From Armatimonadota bacterium (lineage in GTDB: Bacteria > Armatimonadota > Fimbriimonadia > Fimbriimonadales > Fimbriimonadaceae): a DNA stretch of 64,000 nucleotides. Of the stretch, positions 7,515-16,142 are shown piece after piece (within the stretch, counting starts at the first letter, position 1; the number at the start of each line of letters is the position of its first letter). The DNA lies in the NCBI GenBank assembly GCA_018268375.1, contig JAFDWS010000001.1, positions 140,904-204,903 of the forward strand, written 5' to 3'. The translations under genes were made by a program, and so were the position numbers. The notes beneath the pieces were generated by a model that searched no databases, was not told where the DNA came from, and saw only the letters and a list, made by a program, of their open reading frames with translations.

Positions 7515-9440
7515 ATGCATTACCGGTACGACTCTGCTGTTTGCCGCGACTATTCCGTGTCTTCTCGGCTGGAATGGATCTTGACCAACGGCCTCGGCGG
7601 CTTTGCCATGGGCACTGTCGCCGGTTCGAACACGAGGAGGTACCACGGCCATCTTGTCGCAGCGGTCAGGCCGCCCACCGACCGAATGGTGCTGCTTGCC
7701 ACCGTAGAGGCGTACGTCACGATCAACGGCCACACGACCGGCCTCTCGACCAACCAATATGTGGGCACGGTCCATCCTCAGGGGTACAGCGCGATGGAAA
7801 GCTTCGTCGCTGGCGATTACGTAGAATGGCGTTTCCGGGTGGACGGCTCGGTCATATCGAAACGACTGATCATGAATCCAGGCGAGAACGCCTGTACGCT
7901 GAGCTATCGAAATCTGGGCGAGGCCCCCGCTCTTTTGACCCTGCGGCCCCTCGTTTGCCACAAGTTCTATCACGACAACTTCCGGGTCACCGACTTCTAT
8001 CCGCAGTTCCTGGTCTTTCCCGAAGAAAGCACGATCTTGACCCACGGCGACGTCAAGTTAGCGCTTCATCATCCAGGGGCGGACAGGACGCCGACTACCG
8101 GCTGGTACTACCGGTTCGATCATCCACGCGAGTCTGAGCGAGGGCTCGACTCCTTGGACGACCTCTATTGCCCTTGCGAGTTGCGGTACATGCTGGGCAC
8201 AGGCGAACAAGCCTTGCTGGTCGCATCCGATTCGGAAGCGTCAAGGGCGGTCCATCTCCCCGATGAAGCGGACGAGCCACAGGGGACACCCCTGGACATG
8301 CTTTGTAAGGCGGCCAAGACCTACCTGGTGACGACCGAGGAGCGCTCGACAGTGATCGCTGGCTATCCGTGGTTCACCGACTGGGGTAGGGACACGATGA
8401 TCTCATTGCCCGGGCTCTGCCTCGAGACTGGTCGGTGCCAATTCGCCCAGGACGTGCTGCGGAACTTCGCTGGAGCCATGGAGAAGGGTCTCATCCCGAA
8501 CCGCTTCGGCGACCAGGGGGGCCGGCCAGAATACAACAGTGCCGACGCGACACTATGGTTTGTGAACGCCATCTACTTGCTGCTCCAGAAGGAATGGGAC
8601 AGCGACTTCGCACGCGAGGCGTTCGGCTGGTTGCAATCGGTGTTTGAATGGCACACCAAGGGGACGATGTACGGCATCGGCGTCGATCCAGAAGACGGAC
8701 TCCTCCGCCAGGGAGCGCCAGGCGTCCAGCTCACTTGGATGGACGCGAAGGTAGGCGACTGGGTCGTCACCCCGCGCCACGGGAAGCCGGTCGAGGTCAA
8801 CGGCCTGTGGATAAACGCCTTACGGGTCATGGAATGGCTCGCAGGAGAGATCGGCGAGGAATCGACCCGATTTACCGCCTCTGCGGCGTTAGCAGAGGCC
8901 CACTTCGAGGCCAAGTTCTGGAAAGAGACCCTTGGGCACTACCTCGACACGGTCGAGCCAGACGACGGTAGCTTGAGGCCGAACCAACTCATCGCGATAA
9001 GCCTTCCTTTCGCCCCTGCTCGCAGCGAGAAGGCGGCAAAAGCGCTCGACAAGATCCGTAGCGAACTGCTCACCGGCTTCGGTCTTCGAACCTTGGCCGC
9101 CAACCAATCTGGCTACCGCGGCAGGTACGAGGGCCCGATGGCCGAGCGGGACGCTGCCTACCATCAGGGCACCGCCTGGCCGTGGCTGCTTGGCCCCTAC
9201 GTCTGTGCGCTCCTCCGCGTGAAGGGGGATGTCGACGGGGCGCGGCAAGCCCTTTCCGGAGTGCGCGACTGGCTCGAATGGTATGGGATAGGCGGAATCG
9301 CCGAGGTCGCCGACGGTGACCCTCCTCAGAACCCGGGAGGATGTCCTTGGCAGGCGTGGAGCGTGGCGGAAGTGCTCAGGGCCTGGGTCGAAACCGACCG
9401 AGCCGAATCTTTAGGAACTGCCGGGAAAACCTCTCAGTAG
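7515..9440 (+). CDS. Glycogen debranching enzyme (amylo-alpha-1,6-glucosidase type)
   Basis: A 641-residue protein. The N-terminal GDE_N domain is recognised by [23 protein letters not shown] and the following sandwich. The C-terminal catalytic (alpha/alpha) GDE_C domain begins at about residue 270 and contains [18 protein letters not shown], the glucosidase signature with its Asp, followed by [41 protein letters not shown] and [15 protein letters not shown]. It removes alpha-1,6 branches from glycogen. It is a stand-alone gene ended by the hairpin terminator at 9521-9552 before dnaE. The ATG at 7515 follows a weak CCAGG site; length and domains match the archaeal/bacterial type. Confidence 0.9.
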   Translation: [641 protein letters not shown]

Positions 9441-9520
9441 AACGCGACAGGCCTCCAGTCCAAGACCCCCAGTTAGAGGTGGTTAGGCGAGGCCAGGACA
9501 AGAGCCAAGTTCTTCTCTCC

Positions 9521-9552
9521 AACCGGCCGCGCAAGTGGGCCGGTTCTTTTTT
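9521..9552 (+). terminator. Rho-independent terminator after the debranching enzyme
   Basis: An 8-bp perfect inverted repeat AACCGGCC (9521-9528) and GGCCGGTT (9538-9545), a 9-base loop, then CTTTTTT (9546-9552). It lies 80 bases after the debranching enzyme stop and upstream of dnaE, so it terminates the former transcript. Confidence 0.85.
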
Positions 9553-9615
9553 CCTGGAGGGCCTCCTTTTGGGCCGGAAACTCGTCAGAATCAATTGCGC
9601 CCTTCCTTCTTGGCC

Positions 9616-12600
9616 ATGTCCTTCGTCCACCTCCACAACCACACGGAATACTCGCTCCTCGACGGTGCGAACCGGATCCCGGACGTGGTCAAAAGGGTCA
9701 AGGAACTCGGCATGCCCGCGGTCGCGATTTCGGACCACGGCGTCATGTTTGGATGCATGGAGTTCTATTTCGAGTGCGTGAAGCAGGGCGTCAAGCCGAT
9801 CCTCGGAATGGAGGCCTATGTGGCCCCAAGCGGGATCGCGAGCCGTGGCGCTCGGGAGGACAAGGACTCTTACCACCTGCTCCTTCTCGCCCGGAACGAG
9901 GAGGGATACCGCAATCTTTGCCGCCTCCATACGGTCGCGGCACTCGAAGGCTTCTACTACCGCCCACGGATTGACCATGAGCTACTCCGATCTCATAGCA
10001 AGGGCTTGATCGGCTCCACAACCTGCATCGGGTCTGAGGTCAACCAACTCCTTCTCGCGGGCCGCTACGATGAAGCGCAGCACCGTGCTGGGATGTACAA
10101 GGAGATTTTCGACGAAGGTTGCTTCTTCGTCGAACTCCAAGACCATGGAATTCCGGAGCAGAGGGTCATGAACGAGGGCCTGTTGCGCATCGCTAAGGAC
10201 CTGAACCTTCCCCTCGTCGCGACGAACGACGCCCATTTCCTTTGCCAGAGCGACGCTGAACCCCATGACGTTTTGCTCTGCATCGGCCTCAGCAAGCTGC
10301 GGGAGGACGAGAACCGCATCAAGTTCACCGGCCAGGAGTACATCAAGACTCCCCAGGAAATGCAGTCCATCTGGCTGGAACACCCCGAGGCCATTGAGAA
10401 CACCCTGATGTTCGCCAAAATGTGCGAACTTGAACTCAACAAGACCCGGAACATGATGCCCGAGCCTGAGATGCCGAGCGGGCACAAGCCGATGTCTTAC
10501 CTTCGAGAGCTGGCTGAAAAGGGGCTCTCCGACCGACAGCGGCAACCTTCCGATGAAGCATGGAGCCGCTTGAACTATGAGCTCGACGTCATCGAGAGCA
10601 CCGGTTTCGAGTCCTATTTCCTTCTTGTTCGTGAGTTCGCCGACTTCACTCGGAACTCGGGCATCCAATTCGGGGTGCGGGGTTCGGCCGCAGGCTCATT
10701 GGTCAGCTACACGCTCGGCATTACCGACGTCGATCCGATGGAGTACGACTTGACCTTCGAGCGTTTCCTCAACCCCGAACGCGTGTCCATGCCAGACATC
10801 GACATGGACTTTGAGGACGCCCGCCGGGACGAAGTCATCCGCTGGGTGACGGAGCGATACGGCAAGGACAGGGTCGCTCAGATCGTCACCTTTGGGACGC
10901 TCGGTGCAAAGGCAGCCATCAAGGACGCCGGCCGTGTGATGGGTTACCCTCCACAAGAAACGGACAGGGTCACCAAGCTCATTCCGACTGGGCCGGGCTG
11001 GACCATCCGCAAAGCCATGGAGGAAGTCCACGACTTCCGCCACTTGATCGGCAGCGACGCGAAAGTCCGTAAGCTCGTGGAGTCAGCTGAAATGATCGAG
11101 GGCCTCGCCCGGCACGCTGGCGTCCACGCTGCTGGTGTCGTGATCTCTCACGAGCCTCTTTCTGAAACAGTGCCTCTGTACCGCTCCGTCGACGGCCTCC
11201 CGGTGACGGCGTATGAGATGGGCATCTTGGAGAAGATCGGCCTGCTCAAGATGGACTTTCTCGGGCTGAGCAACCTCACGGTACTCGCCCGAACGCTTGA
11301 GAACATCGAGAAGACGGGCGACTTGGAAGGACTTGATTGGAACGGCGAATCGGTCCAAGACCTTCCACCCGACGATTCAGCCACCTACGCGATGTTGGCA
11401 AGGGGCGAGACGGTCGGCGTCTTCCAGCTGGAGTCGGGCGGCATGAAGCGCAACATCATGGAGCTGAAGCCCGTGAATGTGCGCGAGCTCGCCGCCATGG
11501 TCGCGCTTTATCGGCCGGGCCCGATGGAGCACATCCCTCGCTACATTGACAACAAGTTTGGCCGCAAGGGGATCGAATACCTTGACGAGCGGATGCGCCC
11601 CATCCTCGAGGAGACGTACGGCGTCATCGTCTATCAAGATCAGGTCCTGAAGCTTGTGCAGGCACTCGCCGGTTTCAGCCTTGGCAAGGCGGACATCTTG
11701 CGCAAGGCGATGGGCAAGAAGGACAAGGCGGTCATGGACTCGATGCAGAACGAGTTCATGGAGGGTTGCCGAGAGAACGACGTCAAGCGCGACGTGGCAG
11801 AGAAGGTTTGGAACTTGCTTCTTCCCTTCGCGGGCTATGCCTTCAACAAAGCCCACGCGGTTTGCTACGCCATCCTGGCCTACCAGACTGCGTACCTCAA
11901 AGCTAACTTCCCGGTCGAGTACATGGCCGGCCTGTTGGCGGTCTATCGCGACAAAGAGGACAGGGTCACCAGTTTCATCGAGGAGTGCCGCCGGCAGCGC
12001 ATTGCTGTCCTGCCACCAGACGTCAACCGCTCGGACCTCGACTTCACGATCGAGGTCGGGGCCGACGGGGCCAAGGCCATCCGGTTCGGCTTAGCCGCAA
12101 TCAAGGGCGTTGGCGAGGGTCTTGTCCGAAGGATCATTGAAGAGCGAGAGACGAAGCTCTTTGGGCACCTCTACGAGTTCTCAGAACGCATCCGACCGTT
12201 TGGCCTCAATCGGACCGCCCTGGACGCCCTCGTCAAGTCGGGAGCGTTCGACACGATCCACCCGAACCGAGCGACCGTCCTCGAAAATTTGGACGGCGCC
12301 ATCGCGTTTGGCGACATCAGCCTTCGTGAGCGTCTCGCTGGACAGGACACTCTCTTTGGTGAAGACAGCGGCTCCGGCAAACTCGACTACCCGACTCTTC
12401 CGGACACTGAGCCCCTCGAGAAATCCGCGATCCTGACGATGGAGAAGGAAGTAATGGGTATCTACCTTTCCGACCATCCTCTGCGGGGCTATGAGCGGGT
12501 GCTCTCCCAAAACGGGTCCCACCGCTGTGTCGCGGTTGCCGAGTTAGATGAGCAAACCGTGGTTCGGTTGGCGGGCCTCGTGGCGAACGTCCGCGAGATC

Positions 12601-13143
12601 GTCACCCGGTTGCGCGGCGAACGGATGGCGACGATCGTGCTGGAAGACTTGAGTGGGCAGGTTTCCTGCACCCTCTTCCCCGCCACTTACGCCAAATTCA
12701 AGGGGCTGGCCCAGAAAGACACCGTCGTTAGGCTCAAGGGCACCGTCAGCCATCGCGAAAGGCCGGGTTCAGGCGGCGAGAAACAGATCGAAGTTTTGGT
12801 CGACGAGATGGCCTTCCTCCCTGCGCCGACCGACTCGGCCCCTTTTGACGAGTCCGTGAAAGGGACAGTGTTTGTCCGCATCGCGCGGGCGACCATGCAG
12901 CAACTACTCGCCCTCAAGGTCCTCATCGAGAACTTTCCCGGCGAGTTCGAAGTCGTTTGCCAGGTGAACGCCGAGGCCAACAGTGCGGCCGAACTGCTGC
13001 TGCACCGCGTCGATCCCTGCGAGGAATTCCTTGCTCAGGCTCGGCGCAGCTTGACGGACTGCCTCGTCGAGGTCGTCCGCCACGATCAGAGCCCGTTCGT
13101 CAGAACCGAGACACAGGAACCGGTGGCCGCTCTCACCCGTTAG
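9616..13143 (+). CDS. dnaE: DNA polymerase III alpha subunit (replicative, PHP type)
   Basis: A 1175-residue replicative polymerase. I chose ATG 9616 because the protein then begins with the PHP domain signature (MSFVHLHNHTEYSLLDG); an open frame upstream is not supported. PHP metal-binding histidines are intact. The catalytic aspartates are PDIDMD at about residue 392-397 and the third Asp in the GKADILRKAMGKKDK region near 690. A helix-hairpin-helix and OB fold follow (OB from about residue 975). Length fits the DnaE1 class. It lies between the debranching enzyme and a short secreted gene, with no other replication gene adjacent. Confidence 0.96.
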   Translation: MSFVHLHNHTEYSLLDGANRIPDVVKRVKELGMPAVAISDHGVMFGCMEFYFECVKQGVKPILGMEAYVAPSGIASRGAREDKDSYHLLLLARNEEGYRNLCRLHTVAALEGFYYRPRIDHELLRSHSKGLIGSTTCIGSEVNQLLLAGRYDEAQHRAGMYKEIFDEGCFFVELQDHGIPEQRVMNEGLLRIAKDLNLPLVATNDAHFLCQSDAEPHDVLLCIGLSKLREDENRIKFTGQEYIKTPQEMQSIWLEHPEAIENTLMFAKMCELELNKTRNMMPEPEMPSGHKPMSYLRELAEKGLSDRQRQPSDEAWSRLNYELDVIESTGFESYFLLVREFADFTRNSGIQFGVRGSAAGSLVSYTLGITDVDPMEYDLTFERFLNPERVSMPDIDMDFEDARRDEVIRWVTERYGKDRVAQIVTFGTLGAKAAIKDAGRVMGYPPQETDRVTKLIPTGPGWTIRKAMEEVHDFRHLIGSDAKVRKLVESAEMIEGLARHAGVHAAGVVISHEPLSETVPLYRSVDGLPVTAYEMGILEKIGLLKMDFLGLSNLTVLARTLENIEKTGDLEGLDWNGESVQDLPPDDSATYAMLARGETVGVFQLESGGMKRNIMELKPVNVRELAAMVALYRPGPMEHIPRYIDNKFGRKGIEYLDERMRPILEETYGVIVYQDQVLKLVQALAGFSLGKADILRKAMGKKDKAVMDSMQNEFMEGCRENDVKRDVAEKVWNLLLPFAGYAFNKAHAVCYAILAYQTAYLKANFPVEYMAGLLAVYRDKEDRVTSFIEECRRQRIAVLPPDVNRSDLDFTIEVGADGAKAIRFGLAAIKGVGEGLVRRIIEERETKLFGHLYEFSERIRPFGLNRTALDALVKSGAFDTIHPNRATVLENLDGAIAFGDISLRERLAGQDTLFGEDSGSGKLDYPTLPDTEPLEKSAILTMEKEVMGIYLSDHPLRGYERVLSQNGSHRCVAVAELDEQTVVRLAGLVANVREIVTRLRGERMATIVLEDLSGQVSCTLFPATYAKFKGLAQKDTVVRLKGTVSHRERPGSGGEKQIEVLVDEMAFLPAPTDSAPFDESVKGTVFVRIARATMQQLLALKVLIENFPGEFEVVCQVNAEANSAAELLLHRVDPCEEFLAQARRSLTDCLVEVVRHDQSPFVRTETQEPVAALTR

Positions 13144-13149
13144 AAAAAC

Positions 13150-13854
13150 GTGGCCCACTTTCTTGCCTTAATCTTCACAACCCTGGGATTGACCCTTGGG
13201 CCCCAAGCCGACGACCTGAAGTTCTATCAGGAGGTCGCGAGCATTGCCCCGCTCCAAAGCAAAGCCGTTCAGCAAGAGCTTGTCATTACCGAAGCGCAGC
13301 GCGGGAACCTCAACAAGCACGCCGATAAGTACAACGCCGAAACCCAGACCCTGCTCCAACAAAAGCAAAAGGGGGAGATCTCAGCCGAAGACTTCACCAA
13401 GCGATTGGCGACAGCTCAGGCAGACATGCAAGCGGGAGCGCTGAGTGAGCTCACCAAGGGCCAGGTCATCCGGCTTGGCCAGATCACTCTCCAGATGAAG
13501 GGCGTGCCCGCCCTGCTCACCGTGGCTGTGGGCAACAAGCTCGGACTCACTGAAGCCCAAAAGAAAGCGCTTGCAGCTGGTTGGAACGAGACCGGAAAGG
13601 CTTTGGCAGAGTTGGAGCGCGAGGTCAAAGAACCCATCGTCAAGAAGTACTCGGCCATGGATCCCAAGACCGATGAAGAGAAGGCGAAGCTGCAGTCAGC
13701 GATGAAGCAGGAGATCCAAGCAGCTGACGACAAGATCAAGCCTGACATCCTCAAGCTCAAGAAGGCGTTTGAAGGGACGGTCGACAAGACTCTCACCGAG
13801 AGTCAGAAGAAACTTTGGACAGAGCTGAAGGGCCCAGCTTTCAAGCCGTCATAG
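13150..13854 (+). CDS. Secreted alpha-helical protein of unknown function
   Basis: A 234-residue protein that starts with a GTG 6 bases after the dnaE stop. An N-terminal hydrophobic segment of about 20 residues (MAHFLALIFTTLGLTLG) is a probable signal peptide. The rest is strongly helical, rich in Ala/Lys/Gln/Glu (VVITEAQRGNLNKHADKY, KKLWTELKGPA) with heptad-like patterns, so it is predicted to be a coiled, periplasmic, Spy-like or chaperone-like helical bundle. No family was recognised. Its 3' end overlaps the convergent SdpI-like gene by 6 bases. Confidence 0.6.
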   Translation: MAHFLALIFTTLGLTLGPQADDLKFYQEVASIAPLQSKAVQQELVITEAQRGNLNKHADKYNAETQTLLQQKQKGEISAEDFTKRLATAQADMQAGALSELTKGQVIRLGQITLQMKGVPALLTVAVGNKLGLTEAQKKALAAGWNETGKALAELEREVKEPIVKKYSAMDPKTDEEKAKLQSAMKQEIQAADDKIKPDILKLKKAFEGTVDKTLTESQKKLWTELKGPAFKPS

Positions 13855-14493
13855 ACTGCTTCCCCGAAGGCGCCTGAACAGCAGGTAGGAGTACACCACC
13901 GGCCACAAAGTCAATAGCACCGCGCTGACGGTGACCATCATTGGGTCGAGCCCGGCGAGCACGAGCAACATGCCCCCAAAGCCGCCCACGAACATCAGCC
14001 TGCCGCCAAGCCGGTGAGTACGGTTCCAAACCTCCTCCGACTCGAGCGTCCAAGGCGTCCGGAAGCCCATCCAATAGTTCCTCTTTGCCCGTGTCATCAC
14101 GTTGCCCATGAGCCCAAAGAGGCCAAGCACGCAGACGACCACCCACTTCGACATGTCGATCGGGCGCACGGCGGCCTCGAGCATCAGGAACTGGACAACG
14201 CCCATGAACCCGATCACGAGAAGGCAGACATAGGCGTAAGTGTCCGAAAAGCGCGACAAGTCCGCCTTTGGCGGCGACAGGGACGGCAGTGCGAGGAACA
14301 CGAGCCACAGCGCGATCTGCGCGATAGGACCGAACAGCACAGCCCAGTTTCTTGGGCTGAACTGATCAGGTTGACCGTGGATGTTCCAGTGGGTCGCAAT
14401 CGTCTCGGGCAGCCTGTTGTACATGGACAACGTGTAGGCAACCGTGACGGCGATCAGGACAAGGCCACCGATAAAGAGGGCGCGGTATCTCAT
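13849..14493 (-). CDS. SdpI-type membrane protein (DUF1648/SdpI)
   Basis: A 214-residue protein with six predicted membrane helices. The first 60 residues form a DUF1648 domain (PETIATHWNIHGQPDQFSPRNWA), and the middle contains the SdpI core (WMGFRTPWTLESEEVWNRTHRLGGRLMFVGG), as in Bacillus SdpI, an immunity protein that binds a toxin and sequesters the repressor SdpR. It overlaps the ArsR-type gene (14490) by 4 bases, so the two form an sdpR-sdpI-like operon. No sdpA/B/C-type toxin genes are nearby; the pair could act in envelope stress sensing. Confidence 0.85.
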   Translation of the reverse strand: MRYRALFIGGLVLIAVTVAYTLSMYNRLPETIATHWNIHGQPDQFSPRNWAVLFGPIAQIALWLVFLALPSLSPPKADLSRFSDTYAYVCLLVIGFMGVVQFLMLEAAVRPIDMSKWVVVCVLGLFGLMGNVMTRAKRNYWMGFRTPWTLESEEVWNRTHRLGGRLMFVGGFGGMLLVLAGLDPMMVTVSAVLLTLWPVVYSYLLFRRLRGSSL

Positions 14494-14774
14494 GTCTCTT
14501 CCTGGCCCTTGCGTTCGGGGCCAAAGACGTCCATTAGGAGCGTCAGCAAGTCTTGGAAAGCCGTCGTGTTCAGACTGTACGTGATTTGCGTACCGTTTCT
14601 GGTGGCGCTCACCAGCTCCGCGTCCTTGAGGACGTTGAAGTGGTGTGACACCGTCGGTGCCGTCACTTCGAACTGGTCAGCGATCTGACCAGCCGTCAAG
14701 TCCCCTTCGTTGAGGAGCTTGAGGATTCGGCGGCGGGTCGGATCCGCGAGTGCTTTCAAGACTTTGTCGCTCAT
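14490..14774 (-). CDS. ArsR/SdpR-family winged-helix repressor
   Basis: A 94-residue regulator. DPTRRRILKLLNEGDLTAGQIADQF followed by TAPTVSHHFNVLKDAELVSATRNG is a winged helix-turn-helix of the ArsR/SdpR family. The metal-binding cysteines of true ArsR proteins are absent, in line with the SdpR type, which is controlled by its membrane partner. It is upstream of and overlaps the SdpI-like gene by 4 bases. The start ATG at 14774 lies only about 13 bases after the probable transcription start, and no Shine-Dalgarno is visible. Confidence 0.9.
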   Translation of the reverse strand: MSDKVLKALADPTRRRILKLLNEGDLTAGQIADQFEVTAPTVSHHFNVLKDAELVSATRNGTQITYSLNTTAFQDLLTLLMDVFGPERKGQEET

Positions 14775-14799
14775 CTAATTAGACACTGATCTAATTATA
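14773..14799 (-). promoter_or_regulatory. Promoter and operator of the SdpR/SdpI pair
   Basis: On the minus strand a -10 box TATAAT (14799-14794) precedes the SdpR ATG. Two direct copies of ATCTAATTA (14773-14781 and 14789-14797) span it, and the first is part of the perfect palindrome TCTAATTAGA (14774-14783). Repeats over the -10 and at the start codon are what an autorepressor would bind. A -35 of normal strength is not seen. The binding by SdpR is inferred. Confidence 0.6.
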
Positions 14800-14847
14800 C
14801 GGCAGGATTGTGCGAGGGTTGCATTCCATTGGGACTCACTGCTCCTT

Positions 14848-16086
14848 CTAGCTGAGAAGGTGCGTCGGGCTCTCCAGCAAGCGACGAACGATGTTCATGA
14901 ACTTGGCGCCGCCTGCTCCGTCAACGACTCGGTGGTCGAAGGACCCCGTGACGTTCATTCGCCACCTCACCTCGATCTCGTCTTCGTCGTTCATGACCAC
15001 GGGGACCCGCTTCGCCGTGCTGACGGCAAGAATGGCCGCGTTCGGTCCGTTGATGATCGCAGCGAAATTGTCGACCCCGAGCATGCCCATGTTGCTGATC
15101 GAGATCGTCGAGCCGGTGAGTTCGTCGAGGGTGAGCTTGTTCTCCCGGGCTCGACCAGCAAGATCGCGAGAGGCTGCCGCCACTTGGCGGAGCGTCATCG
15201 CGTTGGCGTTCCTCATCACCGCCACCGTCAGACCTTCATCGACCGCCACGGCCATGCCGACGTGGATGCCGCCGTGAATGAGGATGTGGTCTCCCCCGAA
15301 GCTCGCATTCGCTTCGGGCATCTCTTCGAGCGCCCTTGCGGTAGCTAGAATGACGAAATCGTTGACGCTGACGGATCCGCTCTCCTCCTCCTTGAAGAAG
15401 TCGCGGAGAGCCATGATTTTCTCGACGTCGACGTCCACCGTGACATAGAAATGGGGCGCTTCCTGCTTGCTCTGCTGGGTGCGCTGGGCTGTGATCTTTC
15501 GAAGGTTCGAGAGGGCCACTTTGCGGTCTGCGGCTAAAGTCATTGTGGCGGCGACGGCGGCCTTCTTCGGCGATGGTGCGCTACCGACCGCTGCTCGGAC
15601 GTCCTTCTCTACGATACGGCCGCCAGGGCCGGAACCGGTCAAGGACGCCAAATCGACACCAGTCTCAGCAGCGACCTTCTTCGCCAACGGACTTGCCTTC
15701 ACGCGGCCACCGTTGACGCTGGCGACGGCCACAGCCGGACTCCGTTGCTCTTCGGAAGGAGCCGCCTCGGCCCTTGCCTCCTCAACGGGGGCGACAGCAA
15801 CGGCCTCGCGTGTGGTCTTTCCACTGCCCCAGCCTTCCGGGAGCTTCTCGCCGGACTTTAGGATTGCAGCGATAGGGGTCCCCACTGGCACAGTCTGCCC
15901 TTCCTGAAGAAGGATTCCTGAAAGCACGCCGGCGGCAGGTGCTTCCATTTCCAGGGTCGCTTTATCGGTCTGGATATTGGCGATCGTCTCGCCTGACTTG
16001 ACGTCCTGGCCCTCTTTCTTCAGCCACTCGACGAGCGTCCCTTCTTCCATTCCGTCGCCCATCTTGGGCATGATCACTTCAGTCAT
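14848..16086 (-). CDS. 2-oxo acid dehydrogenase E2 acyltransferase (dihydrolipoamide acyltransferase)
   Basis: A 412-residue E2 subunit. An N-terminal lipoyl domain carries the lipoyl lysine in TDKATLE (about residue 42). A peripheral-subunit-binding domain is at about residues 125-170 (VKASPLAKKVAAETGVDLASLTGSGPGGRIVEKDVRAA). The acyltransferase domain ends with DHRVVDGAGGAKFMNIV, which contains the catalytic His-Asp. I chose ATG 16086 because it starts the lipoyl domain (MTEVIMPKMGDGMEEG); a longer open frame upstream is not supported. The E1 and E3 genes are not beside it, so its substrate (pyruvate or other) cannot be assigned. Confidence 0.92.
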   Translation of the reverse strand: MTEVIMPKMGDGMEEGTLVEWLKKEGQDVKSGETIANIQTDKATLEMEAPAAGVLSGILLQEGQTVPVGTPIAAILKSGEKLPEGWGSGKTTREAVAVAPVEEARAEAAPSEEQRSPAVAVASVNGGRVKASPLAKKVAAETGVDLASLTGSGPGGRIVEKDVRAAVGSAPSPKKAAVAATMTLAADRKVALSNLRKITAQRTQQSKQEAPHFYVTVDVDVEKIMALRDFFKEEESGSVSVNDFVILATARALEEMPEANASFGGDHILIHGGIHVGMAVAVDEGLTVAVMRNANAMTLRQVAAASRDLAGRARENKLTLDELTGSTISISNMGMLGVDNFAAIINGPNAAILAVSTAKRVPVVMNDEDEIEVRWRMNVTGSFDHRVVDGAGGAKFMNIVRRLLESPTHLLS

Positions 16087-16142
16087 CTTGAACCCTGAAA
16101 AGGTAGGACGTCGTTGTCTACCGCTTTGGGCGAGGATACCTG

